From: an uncultured Clostridia bacterium
GTDB lineage: Bacteria > Bacillota > Clostridia > Oscillospirales > CAG-272
DNA: 8,838 nt
NCBI GenBank assembly: GCA_946061315.1
Contig: CAMGRB010000043.1
Location: 1 to 8,838 of the forward strand
Reading direction: 5' to 3'
Each line of letters begins with the position of its first letter. The first letter of the stretch is position 1. A program made the position numbers and the translations under genes. Positions 1-6,459 of the stretch are shown here, one piece after another. The notes beneath the pieces were generated by a model, which ran no database searches, had not been told where the DNA came from, and worked only from the letters and a program-made list of their open reading frames with translations.

Positions 1-57
1 CCACTCGGATGCGTCGGCATAGGTGTCCCGGGGATCCAGGATAGCAGGGTTGACGTG
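1..57 (-). pseudogene. pckA: Fragment of phosphoenolpyruvate carboxykinase (probably ATP-dependent), cut at both sides
   Basis: Read on the minus strand, this stretch has an open frame giving a peptide that includes NPAILDPRDTYADASEW. From memory this matches the C-terminal region of ATP-type PEP carboxykinase, where a 'LDPRxTYAD' segment precedes the final helix. The enzyme converts oxaloacetate to PEP in the cytosol. Only about 19 residues are present: the frame runs off the left edge, and its upstream (N-terminal) side is replaced at about position 55 by an unrelated fabG sequence on the other strand. GC is 38 of 60 bases over 1-60, higher than the neighbouring genes. The identification rests on a short motif and is moderate; that this stretch does not belong to the fabG frame is clearer. 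Confidence 0.5.
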
Positions 58-60
58 TGG
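50..60. other. Left chimeric junction between pckA-like and fabG-like sequence
   Basis: Left of about position 55 the plus strand does not encode the expected FabG residues before WGEVGAS (normally a 'VNxSS' strand) in any frame. Its minus strand instead encodes a PckA-like peptide. Right of it the FabG frame is intact. Two truncated genes on opposite strands meeting without an intervening sequence indicate an assembly or amplification chimera, or much less likely a real rearrangement. The exact breakpoint cannot be fixed to the base. Confidence 0.7.
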
Positions 61-372
61 GGTGAGGTCGGGGCTTCGTGTGAGGTACACTATTCCGCAT
101 CGAAGGCGGGGCTTATAGGTCTTACAAAAGCTCTTGCCAAAGAGGTCGGCCCCTCTGGTATAAGGGTAAACTGCATAACCCCGGGAGTTATAGATACCGA
201 TATGAACAAGTGCCTCTCAAAAGATGATATAAACGCTCTTATTTCAGACACTCCCCTCGGAAAAATCGGCACGCCCGACGACGTTGTAAACACTATGCTC
301 TTTTTATCAAATGACGCTTCCTCGTTTATAACGGGGCAAATTATCGGCGTTGATGGCGGATTTATAATTTGA
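58..372 (+). CDS. fabG: 3-oxoacyl-ACP reductase-like short-chain dehydrogenase, C-terminal part only
   Basis: This encodes the last ~104 residues of a classical SDR enzyme, most like FabG, the NADPH-dependent 3-ketoacyl-ACP reductase of fatty acid synthesis. It opens with WGEVGASCEV, which follows the catalytic serine strand in FabG. The YSASK motif (catalytic Tyr and Lys) comes next, then the RVNCITPGVIDTDMN segment and the C-terminal GQIIGVDGGFI. The N-terminal Rossmann half, including the TGxxxGIG cofactor loop and the catalytic Ser, is absent because upstream sequence is unrelated. A GTG at 55 is not a real start: a full-length family member is about 245 residues. The gene ends with TGA and is followed by a strong hairpin. 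Family assignment is firm; the FabG role is likely, but other SDR oxidoreductases share these motifs. Confidence 0.85.
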   Translation, partial: WGEVGASCEVHYSASKAGLIGLTKALAKEVGPSGIRVNCITPGVIDTDMNKCLSKDDINALISDTPLGKIGTPDDVVNTMLFLSNDASSFITGQIIGVDGGFII

Positions 373-410
373 GAAAATACGCTTGCATTGACAACAAATT
401 TATTTAAAAG

Positions 411-450
411 AACGCCTCTCGGCTTAAAATACCGAGAGGCGTTTGCTTTT
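411..450. terminator. Bidirectional intrinsic terminator between fabG and hydA
   Basis: A perfect 12-bp stem (AACGCCTCTCGG at 411-422 with CCGAGAGGCGTT at 432-443) encloses a 9-base loop (423-431). On the plus strand it is followed by TGCTTTTATTG, serving fabG. On the minus strand it is followed by CTTTTAAATAAATTT, serving hydA. It lies 38 bases after the fabG stop and 15 bases after the hydA stop, as expected for convergent genes. The U-tracts are modest but present on both strands. Confidence 0.85.
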
Positions 451-458
451 ATTGTAGA

Positions 459-2192
459 TTAAAGTCCGCGTTTTACGTAGGAAGTATGGAGTACCTCGTG
501 TGCCTTATGGCTTCCGGGATGTCCGAAATACTCGTCGTAAATCTTCTTTACGGCGGAGTTTTCGTGTGACTTTCTTACGTCCATATTCTTATCCGCAGTA
601 TAAAGAACTTTTGCACGAAGCTCTCTTAAGTTTACGTTGTTGCGAACGACTGCCGGCTGTGTCGGCTGTCCGCCGCCGTTTACGCATCCGCCGGGGCAAG
701 CCATGATTTCAATGAAATCAACCTTCTCACCGTTCTTGACGGATTCAAGAAGTCTTTTTGCATTGGCAGTTCCGCTTGCAACGGCAACTCTTATTTCCTT
801 GCCGCCGAGCTTGTAGGTTGCCCTCTTTATGCCCTGCGTTCCTCTTACGTCGTCAAAATCAAGCTTTTCGAGCTTCTTGCCCTCTATAACCTCTGCCGCG
901 GTACGAAGTGCCGCTTCCATAACTCCGCCGGTTGCGCCGAATATTGCACCTGCGCCGGAGCCTATGTCAAACGGGTTATCAAACTTACCGTCTTCAAGAG
1001 TTCTGAACTCTATGCCTGCCTGCTTTATCATTCTTGCAAGCTCACGCGTGGTTATAGCGACGTCAACGTCGGGCACGCCTGCCGCGCTCTGATGATCTCT
1101 CGTTACCTCAAATTTCTTTGCGGTACAAGGTATTGCGGAAACGAAGAATATATCCTTGGGATCTATGCCCATCTTCTCCGCATAGTAGGTCTTGAACATT
1201 GCGCCGAACATCTGCTGAGGAGATTTGCAGGTAGAAAGATTATCGGTAAACTCGGGGAAATAGTGCTCGCAGTACTTGATCCATCCGGGTGAGCAGGAGG
1301 TGATAAGAGGAAGATTTTTGCCCTCTTTCATTCTTTCAAGGAACTCGGTAGCCTCCTCCATAATGGTGAGGTCTGCCGTGAGGTTCATATCGTATACGCC
1401 CTCAAAGCCGAGTGCCTTTATAGCGGATACCATCTTGCCCTCAACGTCGGTGCCGGGAGCGTAGTCAAAGCACTCTCCGATAGTTGCTCTTACCGACGGT
1501 GCGGTGCAGATAACAACGTGCTTCGTGGGGTCTGCCAGAGCCTCAAGAACCTTTGCGGTATCGTCCTTTTCATAAAGAGCTCCTACGGGGCAAGCGACGA
1601 TACACTGTCCGCATCCTATACAGGAGGTTTCGTCAAGGCTCTTTTCAAATGCGGAGGCGATATGAGTATCAAATCCTCTGTCGTTTGCGCCTATAACGCC
1701 TATTCCCTGCATATTCTTACAAGCCGCAACGCAACGGCGGCAAAGAATACATTTCTCGTTATCTCTTACTATGTAAGGTGTCGAGGTGTCAAGGTCGTAA
1801 TGGTTTGTTCTTCCCTTGAAGAAGTCCTCGTCAACACCGTATTCGTTACAGAGCGACTGAAGCTCGCACGTGGTGGAACGGATACAGGTAAGGCACTTCT
1901 TTTTGTGTGCGGAAAGAACGAGCTCAAGGTTCATCTTTCTCGCATTTCTTATCTTCGGGGTGTTGGTGAATATCTCCATACCCTCGTTTACGGGATATAC
2001 GCAAGCGGTAACAAGTCCGCGCGCTCCCTTTACCTCGACAAGACAAAGACGGCACGCGCCTATCTCGTTTATATCTTTGAGGTAGCAAAGCGTAGGAATG
2101 TCTATTCCCGCATATCTTGCGGCTTCAAGCACGGTGGAGTTGGCAGGAACCGCATATTCTCTATTGTTTATCTTAACGTTTACAGTATTCAT
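459..2192 (-). CDS. hydA: [FeFe] hydrogenase catalytic subunit HydA (NADH-linked, trimeric type)
   Basis: This is the H2-forming/H2-oxidising subunit of a cytosolic HydABC complex, 577 residues, close in length to clostridial CpI. Domains in order: a plant-type [2Fe-2S] ferredoxin domain (C36, C47, C50, C64); a His-Cys3 [4Fe-4S] site (H96, C100, C103, C109); two [4Fe-4S] clusters (C148, C151, C154 with C201; C158 with C191, C194, C197); and the H-cluster domain from about 215. The H-cluster motifs are L1 TSCSPGW (298-304), L2 IPCTAKKFE (354-362, C356) and L3 EIMACPGGCVNGGGQP (C499, C503). Proton-path residues equivalent to CpI E279, E282, S319 and C299 appear as E280, E283, S320 and C300. L1 has Ser301 where the canonical motif has a second Cys. 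The small-subunit-like tail (RKSHENSAVKK...AHEVLH) is complete, and no extra C-terminal [2Fe-2S] domain follows. It is the last gene of mrp-hydC-hydB-hydA. The start ATG sits 9 bases after a GAGAGGGA ribosome site that overlaps the hydB stop. Confidence 0.97.
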   Translation of the reverse strand: MNTVNVKINNREYAVPANSTVLEAARYAGIDIPTLCYLKDINEIGACRLCLVEVKGARGLVTACVYPVNEGMEIFTNTPKIRNARKMNLELVLSAHKKKCLTCIRSTTCELQSLCNEYGVDEDFFKGRTNHYDLDTSTPYIVRDNEKCILCRRCVAACKNMQGIGVIGANDRGFDTHIASAFEKSLDETSCIGCGQCIVACPVGALYEKDDTAKVLEALADPTKHVVICTAPSVRATIGECFDYAPGTDVEGKMVSAIKALGFEGVYDMNLTADLTIMEEATEFLERMKEGKNLPLITSCSPGWIKYCEHYFPEFTDNLSTCKSPQQMFGAMFKTYYAEKMGIDPKDIFFVSAIPCTAKKFEVTRDHQSAAGVPDVDVAITTRELARMIKQAGIEFRTLEDGKFDNPFDIGSGAGAIFGATGGVMEAALRTAAEVIEGKKLEKLDFDDVRGTQGIKRATYKLGGKEIRVAVASGTANAKRLLESVKNGEKVDFIEIMACPGGCVNGGGQPTQPAVVRNNVNLRELRAKVLYTADKNMDVRKSHENSAVKKIYDEYFGHPGSHKAHEVLHTSYVKRGL

Positions 2193-2208
2193 TCGTGGTT
2201 CCCTCTCA
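2190..2208 (-). promoter_or_regulatory. hydB stop / ribosome-binding site / hydA start linker
   Basis: On the minus strand this reads TGAGAGGGAACCACGAATG: the hydB TGA stop runs directly into a GAGAGG ribosome-binding site, and the hydA ATG follows. It fixes the hydA start. It is 17 of 19 bases identical to the hydC/hydB linker at 4090-4108, and suits translational coupling of the two subunits. Confidence 0.85.
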
Positions 2209-4092
2209 TTTCTTGTATATTGCGCCGAACTTACACGTTTCGATACAAGCGCCGCACTTTACGCACTTCGTATGATCTATTACGTGAGCAGTCTTAACCT
2301 GACCGCTGATAGCGGATGCAGGGCACTTTCTTGCACACATCGTGCATCCCTTACATTTGTCGGGATCTATGTTGTACGTAAGAAGCTTCTTACATACGCC
2401 TGCGGGACATCTCTTGTCCTTTATGTGCGCTATATATTCGTCACGGAAGTTTGCAAGAGTTGAGAGGACGGGGTTAGGAGCAGTCTGACCGAGTCCGCAA
2501 AGTGATGCGCTCTTTATGTAGTTTGCAAGCTCCTCAAGCTTGTCAAGGTCCTCCATTTCACCGTTTCCACTCGTTATCTTCTCAAGAAGCTCGAGAAGCC
2601 TTACCATACCGATACGGCAGGGTGCGCATTTACCGCAGGATTCATCAACGGTAAATTCAAGGAAGAACTTTGCAAGGTCAACCATACAGGTGTCCTCGTC
2701 CATAACGATAAGTCCGCCCGAGCCCATCATTGAGCCGTTTGCTATAAGGTTATCGTAGTCTATTGCTATATCGAACTTCGATGCGGGGATACATCCGCCG
2801 GAGGGTCCGCCCGTCTGTGCCGCTTTGAACTTCTTTCCGTTCGGAACTCCACCGCCGATCTCCTCAACGACCTCTCTCAGAGTAGTACCCATAGGTATCT
2901 CGACAAGTCCCGTATTGGTTATCTTACCGCCGAGTGCGAATACCTTCGTACCCTTTGATTTTTCCGTACCCATTGAAGCAAACCAATCTGCGCCGTTGAG
3001 TATAATCTGGCATACGTTTGCATAGGTTTCAACGTTATTTATAATGGTAGGCTTTCCGAAAAGTCCCTTAACGGCAGGGAACGGAGGACGGGGACGCGGC
3101 TCTCCTCTGTTACCCTCTATCGAGGTAAGGAGTGCGGTTTCCTCTCCGCAGACAAATGCGCCGGCGCCGAGCCTTAACTGAATGTCAAAGCAAAAGCCCG
3201 TTCCGAAAATGTCTTTTCCCAAAAGTCCTTCTTCTCTTGCCTGTGCTATTGCTATCTGAAGTCTGTGTACGGCTATCGGATATTCTGCACGGACGTAAAT
3301 ATAACCCTCGTCTGCGCCTATTGCGTATCCTGCTATTGCCATAGCTTCAAGAACTGCGTGCGGGTCGCCCTCGAGAACGGAACGGTCCATAAATGCACCG
3401 GGGTCGCCCTCGTCGGCGTTGCAGACAACGTATTTTTTACCTGCGGGCTGTGCTGCGGCAAACTGCCACTTTCTGCCCGTGGGGAATCCTCCGCCTCCGC
3501 GTCCGCGTAAGCCCGACGCCGAGATTACGTCTATAACCTCCTGCGGCTTCATCTCGTTAAGGACTTTACCGAGTGCGAGGTATCCGCCCGTGCCTATGTA
3601 TTCCTGAATACATTCGGGATTTATAACTCCGCAGTTACGGAGTGCAACACGGTGCTGCTTTTTGTAAAACGCCGTTTCGTTAAGAGAAAGTATTTCATCT
3701 CCCTTTACGGTTTCCGCATAAAGAAGTCTTTTTACGGGGTTTCCGCCTACAAGATGCTCCTTTACTATTTCTTCAACGTCGTCAACGTGTATTCTCGAAT
3801 AGAAGGTGCCCTCGGGATAAACTATCATTATAGGTCCGAGTGCGCAAAGACCGAAGCAACCGGTCATAACTACCTGTATCTCATCTGCGATTCCCGCCTC
3901 GACAAGACACTTTTCCATCTTCTCTTTTATCTGCACGCTCTTTGAGGAAGTACAACCCGTTCCTCCGCAGATGAGCACGTGCTTTCTTACGTTACCGTCA
4001 GTAACTTCCGTTCCGGGATTATGTCTGCGAAAAGTTATTTTGCCTTGCATTTTCTCTCTGACTTGTGCAAGGTCAGCCAAATTCTTAATCAT
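2206..4092 (-). CDS. hydB: HydB, NuoF-like NADH/FMN subunit of trimeric [FeFe] hydrogenase
   Basis: This is the NAD(H)-binding flavoprotein subunit, 628 residues from the chosen start. Positions are counted from ATG 4092. An N-terminal thioredoxin-like [2Fe-2S] domain has C42, C47, C79 and C83. The NuoF core follows: FMN/NADH-binding GLRGRGGGGFPTGRKW (~194-209), NADEGDPGAFMDR (~225-237), CGEETALLTSIEGNRGEPRPRPP, an SLBB-type segment, and a [4Fe-4S] site ESCGKCAPCR (C486, C489, C492) with C532. A C-terminal ferredoxin domain carries two [4Fe-4S] clusters (C580, C583, C586, C590; C610, C613, C616, C620). This NuoE-like/NuoF/2x[4Fe-4S] order is that of HydB in electron-bifurcating hydrogenases, where NADH and ferredoxin are used together; some relatives use NADH alone, and sequence does not decide which. 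An in-frame ATG at 4134 lies inside hydC without a ribosome site. ATG 4092 follows GAGAGGAAA at good spacing and was chosen. Confidence 0.95.
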   Translation of the reverse strand: MIKNLADLAQVREKMQGKITFRRHNPGTEVTDGNVRKHVLICGGTGCTSSKSVQIKEKMEKCLVEAGIADEIQVVMTGCFGLCALGPIMIVYPEGTFYSRIHVDDVEEIVKEHLVGGNPVKRLLYAETVKGDEILSLNETAFYKKQHRVALRNCGVINPECIQEYIGTGGYLALGKVLNEMKPQEVIDVISASGLRGRGGGGFPTGRKWQFAAAQPAGKKYVVCNADEGDPGAFMDRSVLEGDPHAVLEAMAIAGYAIGADEGYIYVRAEYPIAVHRLQIAIAQAREEGLLGKDIFGTGFCFDIQLRLGAGAFVCGEETALLTSIEGNRGEPRPRPPFPAVKGLFGKPTIINNVETYANVCQIILNGADWFASMGTEKSKGTKVFALGGKITNTGLVEIPMGTTLREVVEEIGGGVPNGKKFKAAQTGGPSGGCIPASKFDIAIDYDNLIANGSMMGSGGLIVMDEDTCMVDLAKFFLEFTVDESCGKCAPCRIGMVRLLELLEKITSGNGEMEDLDKLEELANYIKSASLCGLGQTAPNPVLSTLANFRDEYIAHIKDKRCPAGVCKKLLTYNIDPDKCKGCTMCARKCPASAISGQVKTAHVIDHTKCVKCGACIETCKFGAIYKK

Positions 4093-4108
4093 TCGTCGTT
4101 TCCTCTCA
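4090..4108 (-). promoter_or_regulatory. hydC stop / ribosome-binding site / hydB start linker
   Basis: On the minus strand this reads TGAGAGGAAACGACGAATG. The hydC TGA overlaps the GAGAGG ribosome-binding site, and the hydB ATG follows, which decides the hydB start in favour of 4092 over 4134. It nearly duplicates the linker at 2190-2208, with two differences in 19 bases. Confidence 0.85.
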
Positions 4109-4600
4109 GTTATATTTTTTGAGTATTCCTTCAAGCATATCCGGCGTAAGTCTGCCGTAAACCTCCTCGTTTACGGTGAGCACCGGCGCAAGTCCGCAAG
4201 CACCTATGCAACGGGTTGCGTCAAGACTGAACTTTCTGTCCTTCGTGATCTCTCCTCCCTTAATTCCCAAGAGAGATTCGAGCTTCTCCATAATCTGTCC
4301 CGAGCCTTTTACGTAGCACGCGGTGCCGAGGCATACGCTTACTGCGTAATCACCCTTCGGGTTGAGGATAAACTGCGAATAGAAGGACGCTACTCCGTAA
4401 ACCTCGGAAAGCGAAACTCCCATCTGAAGCGCTATATCCTTCTGAACCTCGATGGGAAGGTAGCCGTAAATTGCTTGTGCACCCTGAAGGACGGGCATCA
4501 AGGCTCCCTTTTCGTCTTTGTGCTGTGCAATCAGCTCGTCGAGCTCCTTTTTCTGCTCGTCCGTTCCGCTGAAAGCAACGGTTGTCAATTTCTTTTTCAT
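4106..4600 (-). CDS. hydC: HydC, NuoE-like [2Fe-2S] subunit of trimeric [FeFe] hydrogenase
   Basis: This is a 164-residue thioredoxin-like ferredoxin subunit of the NuoE/HydC family. It sits next to HydB and relays electrons between the flavin site and the other clusters. An N-terminal helical region contains the family segments LMPVLQGAQAIYGYLP and VYGVASFYSQF. The [2Fe-2S] ligands are C90 and C95 (VCLGTACYVKGS) and C131 and C135 (RCIGACGLAPV). Length and motifs are complete. The ATG at 4600 is preceded by AGAGGAG with 8-base spacing. It lies 23 bases downstream of mrp and 13 bases upstream of hydB, so all four genes are probably one transcript. HydC and NuoE cannot be told apart from this subunit alone; the adjacent HydB and HydA make HydC the right name. 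Confidence 0.95.
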   Translation of the reverse strand: MKKKLTTVAFSGTDEQKKELDELIAQHKDEKGALMPVLQGAQAIYGYLPIEVQKDIALQMGVSLSEVYGVASFYSQFILNPKGDYAVSVCLGTACYVKGSGQIMEKLESLLGIKGGEITKDRKFSLDATRCIGACGLAPVLTVNEEVYGRLTPDMLEGILKKYN

Positions 4601-4623
4601 TAGAAATTCTCCTCTGATATATT

Positions 4624-5460
4624 TTATTTTTTTACTTTCAATGTTTTCTCGATCTTTTCGCAGGCGCCGTCAAGATAGTTATTTTCCATAAGTTCTATAA
4701 TTCCGTTGTCGCAGAGCGCGGAAAGCTTCTGGTCCATCGGTACGTTGCCCAAAACCTCATAGCCGAAATTTGCGGCAACTTCATTTGCTTTTCCCTCTCC
4801 GAAAACGTAAATTTTCTTTCCGCAGTCGGGACATACGACGTAGCTCATATTCTCGACGATTCCCAAAACGGGTATATTCATCATATTCGCCATATTGGCG
4901 GCTTTTGACACTATCATCGAAACAAGCTCCTGCGGGGTTGTGACGATGACTATACCGTCAACGGGAAGCGACTGAAATACGGTAAGCGGAACGTCGCCCG
5001 TTCCCGGAGGCATATCTATGAACATATAGTCTATGTCGTTCCAGACAACGTCCGTCCAGAACTGTTTTACCATACCCGCTATAACGGGTCCGCGCCATAT
5101 TACCGGCCTCGTTTCGTTTTCAAGCAAAAGATTAACGGAGATAACGTCTATTCCCGTCTTTGTTCCGACGGGTAAAATGTGTTCCCCGTCCGATTCCGCG
5201 CTGCCTTTAAGTCCAAAGGCACGGGGGATAGACGGCCCCGTTACGTCGGCATCGAGAATTGCGGTCTTATAACCCTTTCTCTGCATTAAGACGGCGAGCA
5301 TTGAGGTAACTATTGATTTACCGACCCCGCCCTTGCCGCTTACAACTCCGACAACGTGCTTTACCGAGCTTAACGAATTAAGTTTTTCTTTCGGTATTCC
5401 CCCTGTTCTCGACGAGCAATTCTCGGAACAGGACGAACAATCATGAGTACAATCTGACAT
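4624..5460 (-). CDS. mrp: Mrp/NBP35-family Fe-S cluster carrier ATPase (ApbC type)
   Basis: This is a cytosolic P-loop ATPase of the Mrp/ApbC/NBP35 family, which binds a [4Fe-4S] cluster as a dimer and transfers it to target proteins. The 278-residue protein has a cysteine-rich N-terminus (C4, C8, C11, C15; CX3CX2CX3C), a deviant Walker A GKGGVGKS (42-49), the switch region LDADVTGPSIPR (~69-80), Walker B-like DMPPGTGDVPLT (149-160), and the family's C-terminal CxxC (C210, C213), expected to hold the bridging cluster. The ATG at 5460 follows a GAAAGGAAG ribosome site and a good promoter at 5491-5519. As the first gene of the hydrogenase operon it probably supports assembly of the many Fe-S clusters of HydABC. 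That link is inferred from position, since Mrp proteins usually serve many targets. Confidence 0.93.
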   Translation of the reverse strand: MSDCTHDCSSCSENCSSRTGGIPKEKLNSLSSVKHVVGVVSGKGGVGKSIVTSMLAVLMQRKGYKTAILDADVTGPSIPRAFGLKGSAESDGEHILPVGTKTGIDVISVNLLLENETRPVIWRGPVIAGMVKQFWTDVVWNDIDYMFIDMPPGTGDVPLTVFQSLPVDGIVIVTTPQELVSMIVSKAANMANMMNIPVLGIVENMSYVVCPDCGKKIYVFGEGKANEVAANFGYEVLGNVPMDQKLSALCDNGIIELMENNYLDGACEKIEKTLKVKK

Positions 5461-5490
5461 TTTTTCTTCCTTTCATAATATATCGTTAAT

Positions 5491-5519
5491 ATTTTACTAC
5501 ATATTTTTCTCTTTTTCAA
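5491..5519 (-). promoter_or_regulatory. Sigma-A-like promoter of the mrp-hydCBA operon
   Basis: On the minus strand TTGAAA (5519-5514) and TAAAAT (5496-5491) are separated by exactly 17 bases. The expected transcription start is near 5484, giving a ~24-base leader that contains the GAAAGGAAG ribosome site before the mrp ATG. The surrounding DNA is AT-rich. I saw no clear operator or long dyad (such as a Rex site), though a subtle one could be missed. Confidence 0.75.
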
Positions 5520-5635
5520 GAACAATTTTCATATTTTTGCGAAATAGCGGTATTTTTTTCAGAGTCGGCAAGGCGGAGCTTTGAAAACGGGTTATTTTAT
5601 ACGTCGGTTTTTGCAAACTATTTGTTGATTTTCCA

Positions 5636-5664
5636 TTGACAAAATAAAACGCGTATGATAGAAT
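5636..5664 (+). promoter_or_regulatory. Strong sigma-A-like promoter of the cps operon
   Basis: A consensus TTGACA (5636-5641), a 17-base spacer and TAGAAT (5659-5664) are present, with TGA just before the -10 box matching the extended -10 element TGn. The transcription start should lie near 5671, leaving a leader of about 33 bases. It is divergent from the hydrogenase promoter, with 116 bases between the two -35 boxes. Confidence 0.8.
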
Positions 5665-5687
5665 ATACTTGATTAGGTATGTCACTC

Positions 5688-5706
5688 GGGAGGAAACGCA
5701 AAGGTG
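5688..5706 (+). promoter_or_regulatory. Ribosome-binding site and GTG start of the phosphatase gene
   Basis: GGGAGGAAA (5688-5696) precedes a GTG codon at 5704 by a normal distance. No ATG is available upstream of the catalytic HCH motif (residues 7-9), so the GTG must be the initiation codon. Confidence 0.8.
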
Positions 5707-6444
5707 AATTTTGCAGACTTGCATTGTCACATCCTCGGCTGTGTCGATGACGGCGCACGGGATGAAAAAGAGATGAAAGAAATGCTTGATATCGCTTACG
5801 GTGACGGCATACGTACCATATGTTTCACGCCGCATTTCAAGCTGTATGAATTTTCAAGTGTCGGCGAGATTTCATCGTATAACGAAAGAATATCCGAAAG
5901 CTTTGATACGGCAAAGGAGTACGTAAGCGGAAAATACCCGGATATGCACCTGTTTCTCGGAAGCGAGATAATGTATCATCACGATATTTCAGGCTCCCTG
6001 TCTTCGTCTTTTTGCAAAAGCATGGCAGGCACTCCGTTTGTACTTGTGGAATTTGACACGAATATATCGTTTTTCGATATGCGCTTCGCGTCGTCGGCTC
6101 TTTTAAGAAACGGCTTACGCCCGATAATTGCGCACGTTGAAAGATACGGCTGTCTTATAAAAAATCCGAAGCGGCTCGCCGAGCTCAAAGACCTCGGCGC
6201 TCTTATTCAGGTAAACGCAAGCAGAATAAAAAAATTTGCTTTCGGTAAGGTTGCCGGCTTTTTGAAATATGCGCTCAAGCGTTCGCTTGTCGATTTTATC
6301 GCAACCGACGCGCACAGGGTAAGCTCTTCTCCGCCCGAAATTGCGAGGGCATATGGAATAGTAAAGAAATTGTGCGGCGTGGATTATGCGAATAAGATAT
6401 GCTGCGAAAATGCAGAAAAAATTTTGAACAACGGAAATATTTAA
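5704..6444 (+). CDS. cpsB: PHP-type protein-tyrosine phosphatase, CpsB/YwqE family
   Basis: This 246-residue manganese-dependent phosphatase of the PHP superfamily should remove phosphate from the tyrosine-rich tail of the CpsD-type kinase in the same operon, and so modulate capsule or exopolysaccharide export. Metal-site residues are visible in order: HCHILGCVDDGA (H7, H9, D15/D16), FTPHF (H44), GSEIMYHHD (E88), IIAHVERY (H144, with E146, R147, Y148) and TDAH (D202, H204). Length fits the family (~240-255). It starts with GTG (see its ribosome site). It is the first gene of the plus-strand operon and ends 15 bases before the Wzz-type gene. Family assignment is strong; the substrate is inferred from the neighbours. 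Confidence 0.9.
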   Translation: MNFADLHCHILGCVDDGARDEKEMKEMLDIAYGDGIRTICFTPHFKLYEFSSVGEISSYNERISESFDTAKEYVSGKYPDMHLFLGSEIMYHHDISGSLSSSFCKSMAGTPFVLVEFDTNISFFDMRFASSALLRNGLRPIIAHVERYGCLIKNPKRLAELKDLGALIQVNASRIKKFAFGKVAGFLKYALKRSLVDFIATDAHRVSSSPPEIARAYGIVKKLCGVDYANKICCENAEKILNNGNI

Positions 6445-6459
6445 GGAGATCTTTTCAAA

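Noticed and set aside
388..410. TTGACA-like -35 box after fabG
   Set aside because: No -10 box occurs at a proper distance, and the terminator hairpin follows immediately.
1518..2297. 259-codon open frame on the plus strand opposite hydA and the end of hydB
   Set aside because: It is antisense to clearly coding, motif-rich hydA, has no recognisable domain, and crosses the hydB/hydA linker; it is a shadow frame.
4093..4134. Upstream in-frame start for hydB at 4134
   Set aside because: It lies within hydC, has no ribosome site, and adds 14 residues not needed for the domain; ATG 4092 has the site.
3971..4603. 210-codon plus-strand open frame opposite hydC
   Set aside because: It is antisense to hydC and the start of hydB, with no ribosome site or domain.
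5497..5835. 112-codon minus-strand open frame across the divergent promoter region
   Set aside because: It mostly overlaps the start of the phosphatase gene in antisense and runs through both promoters; no homology is recognised.
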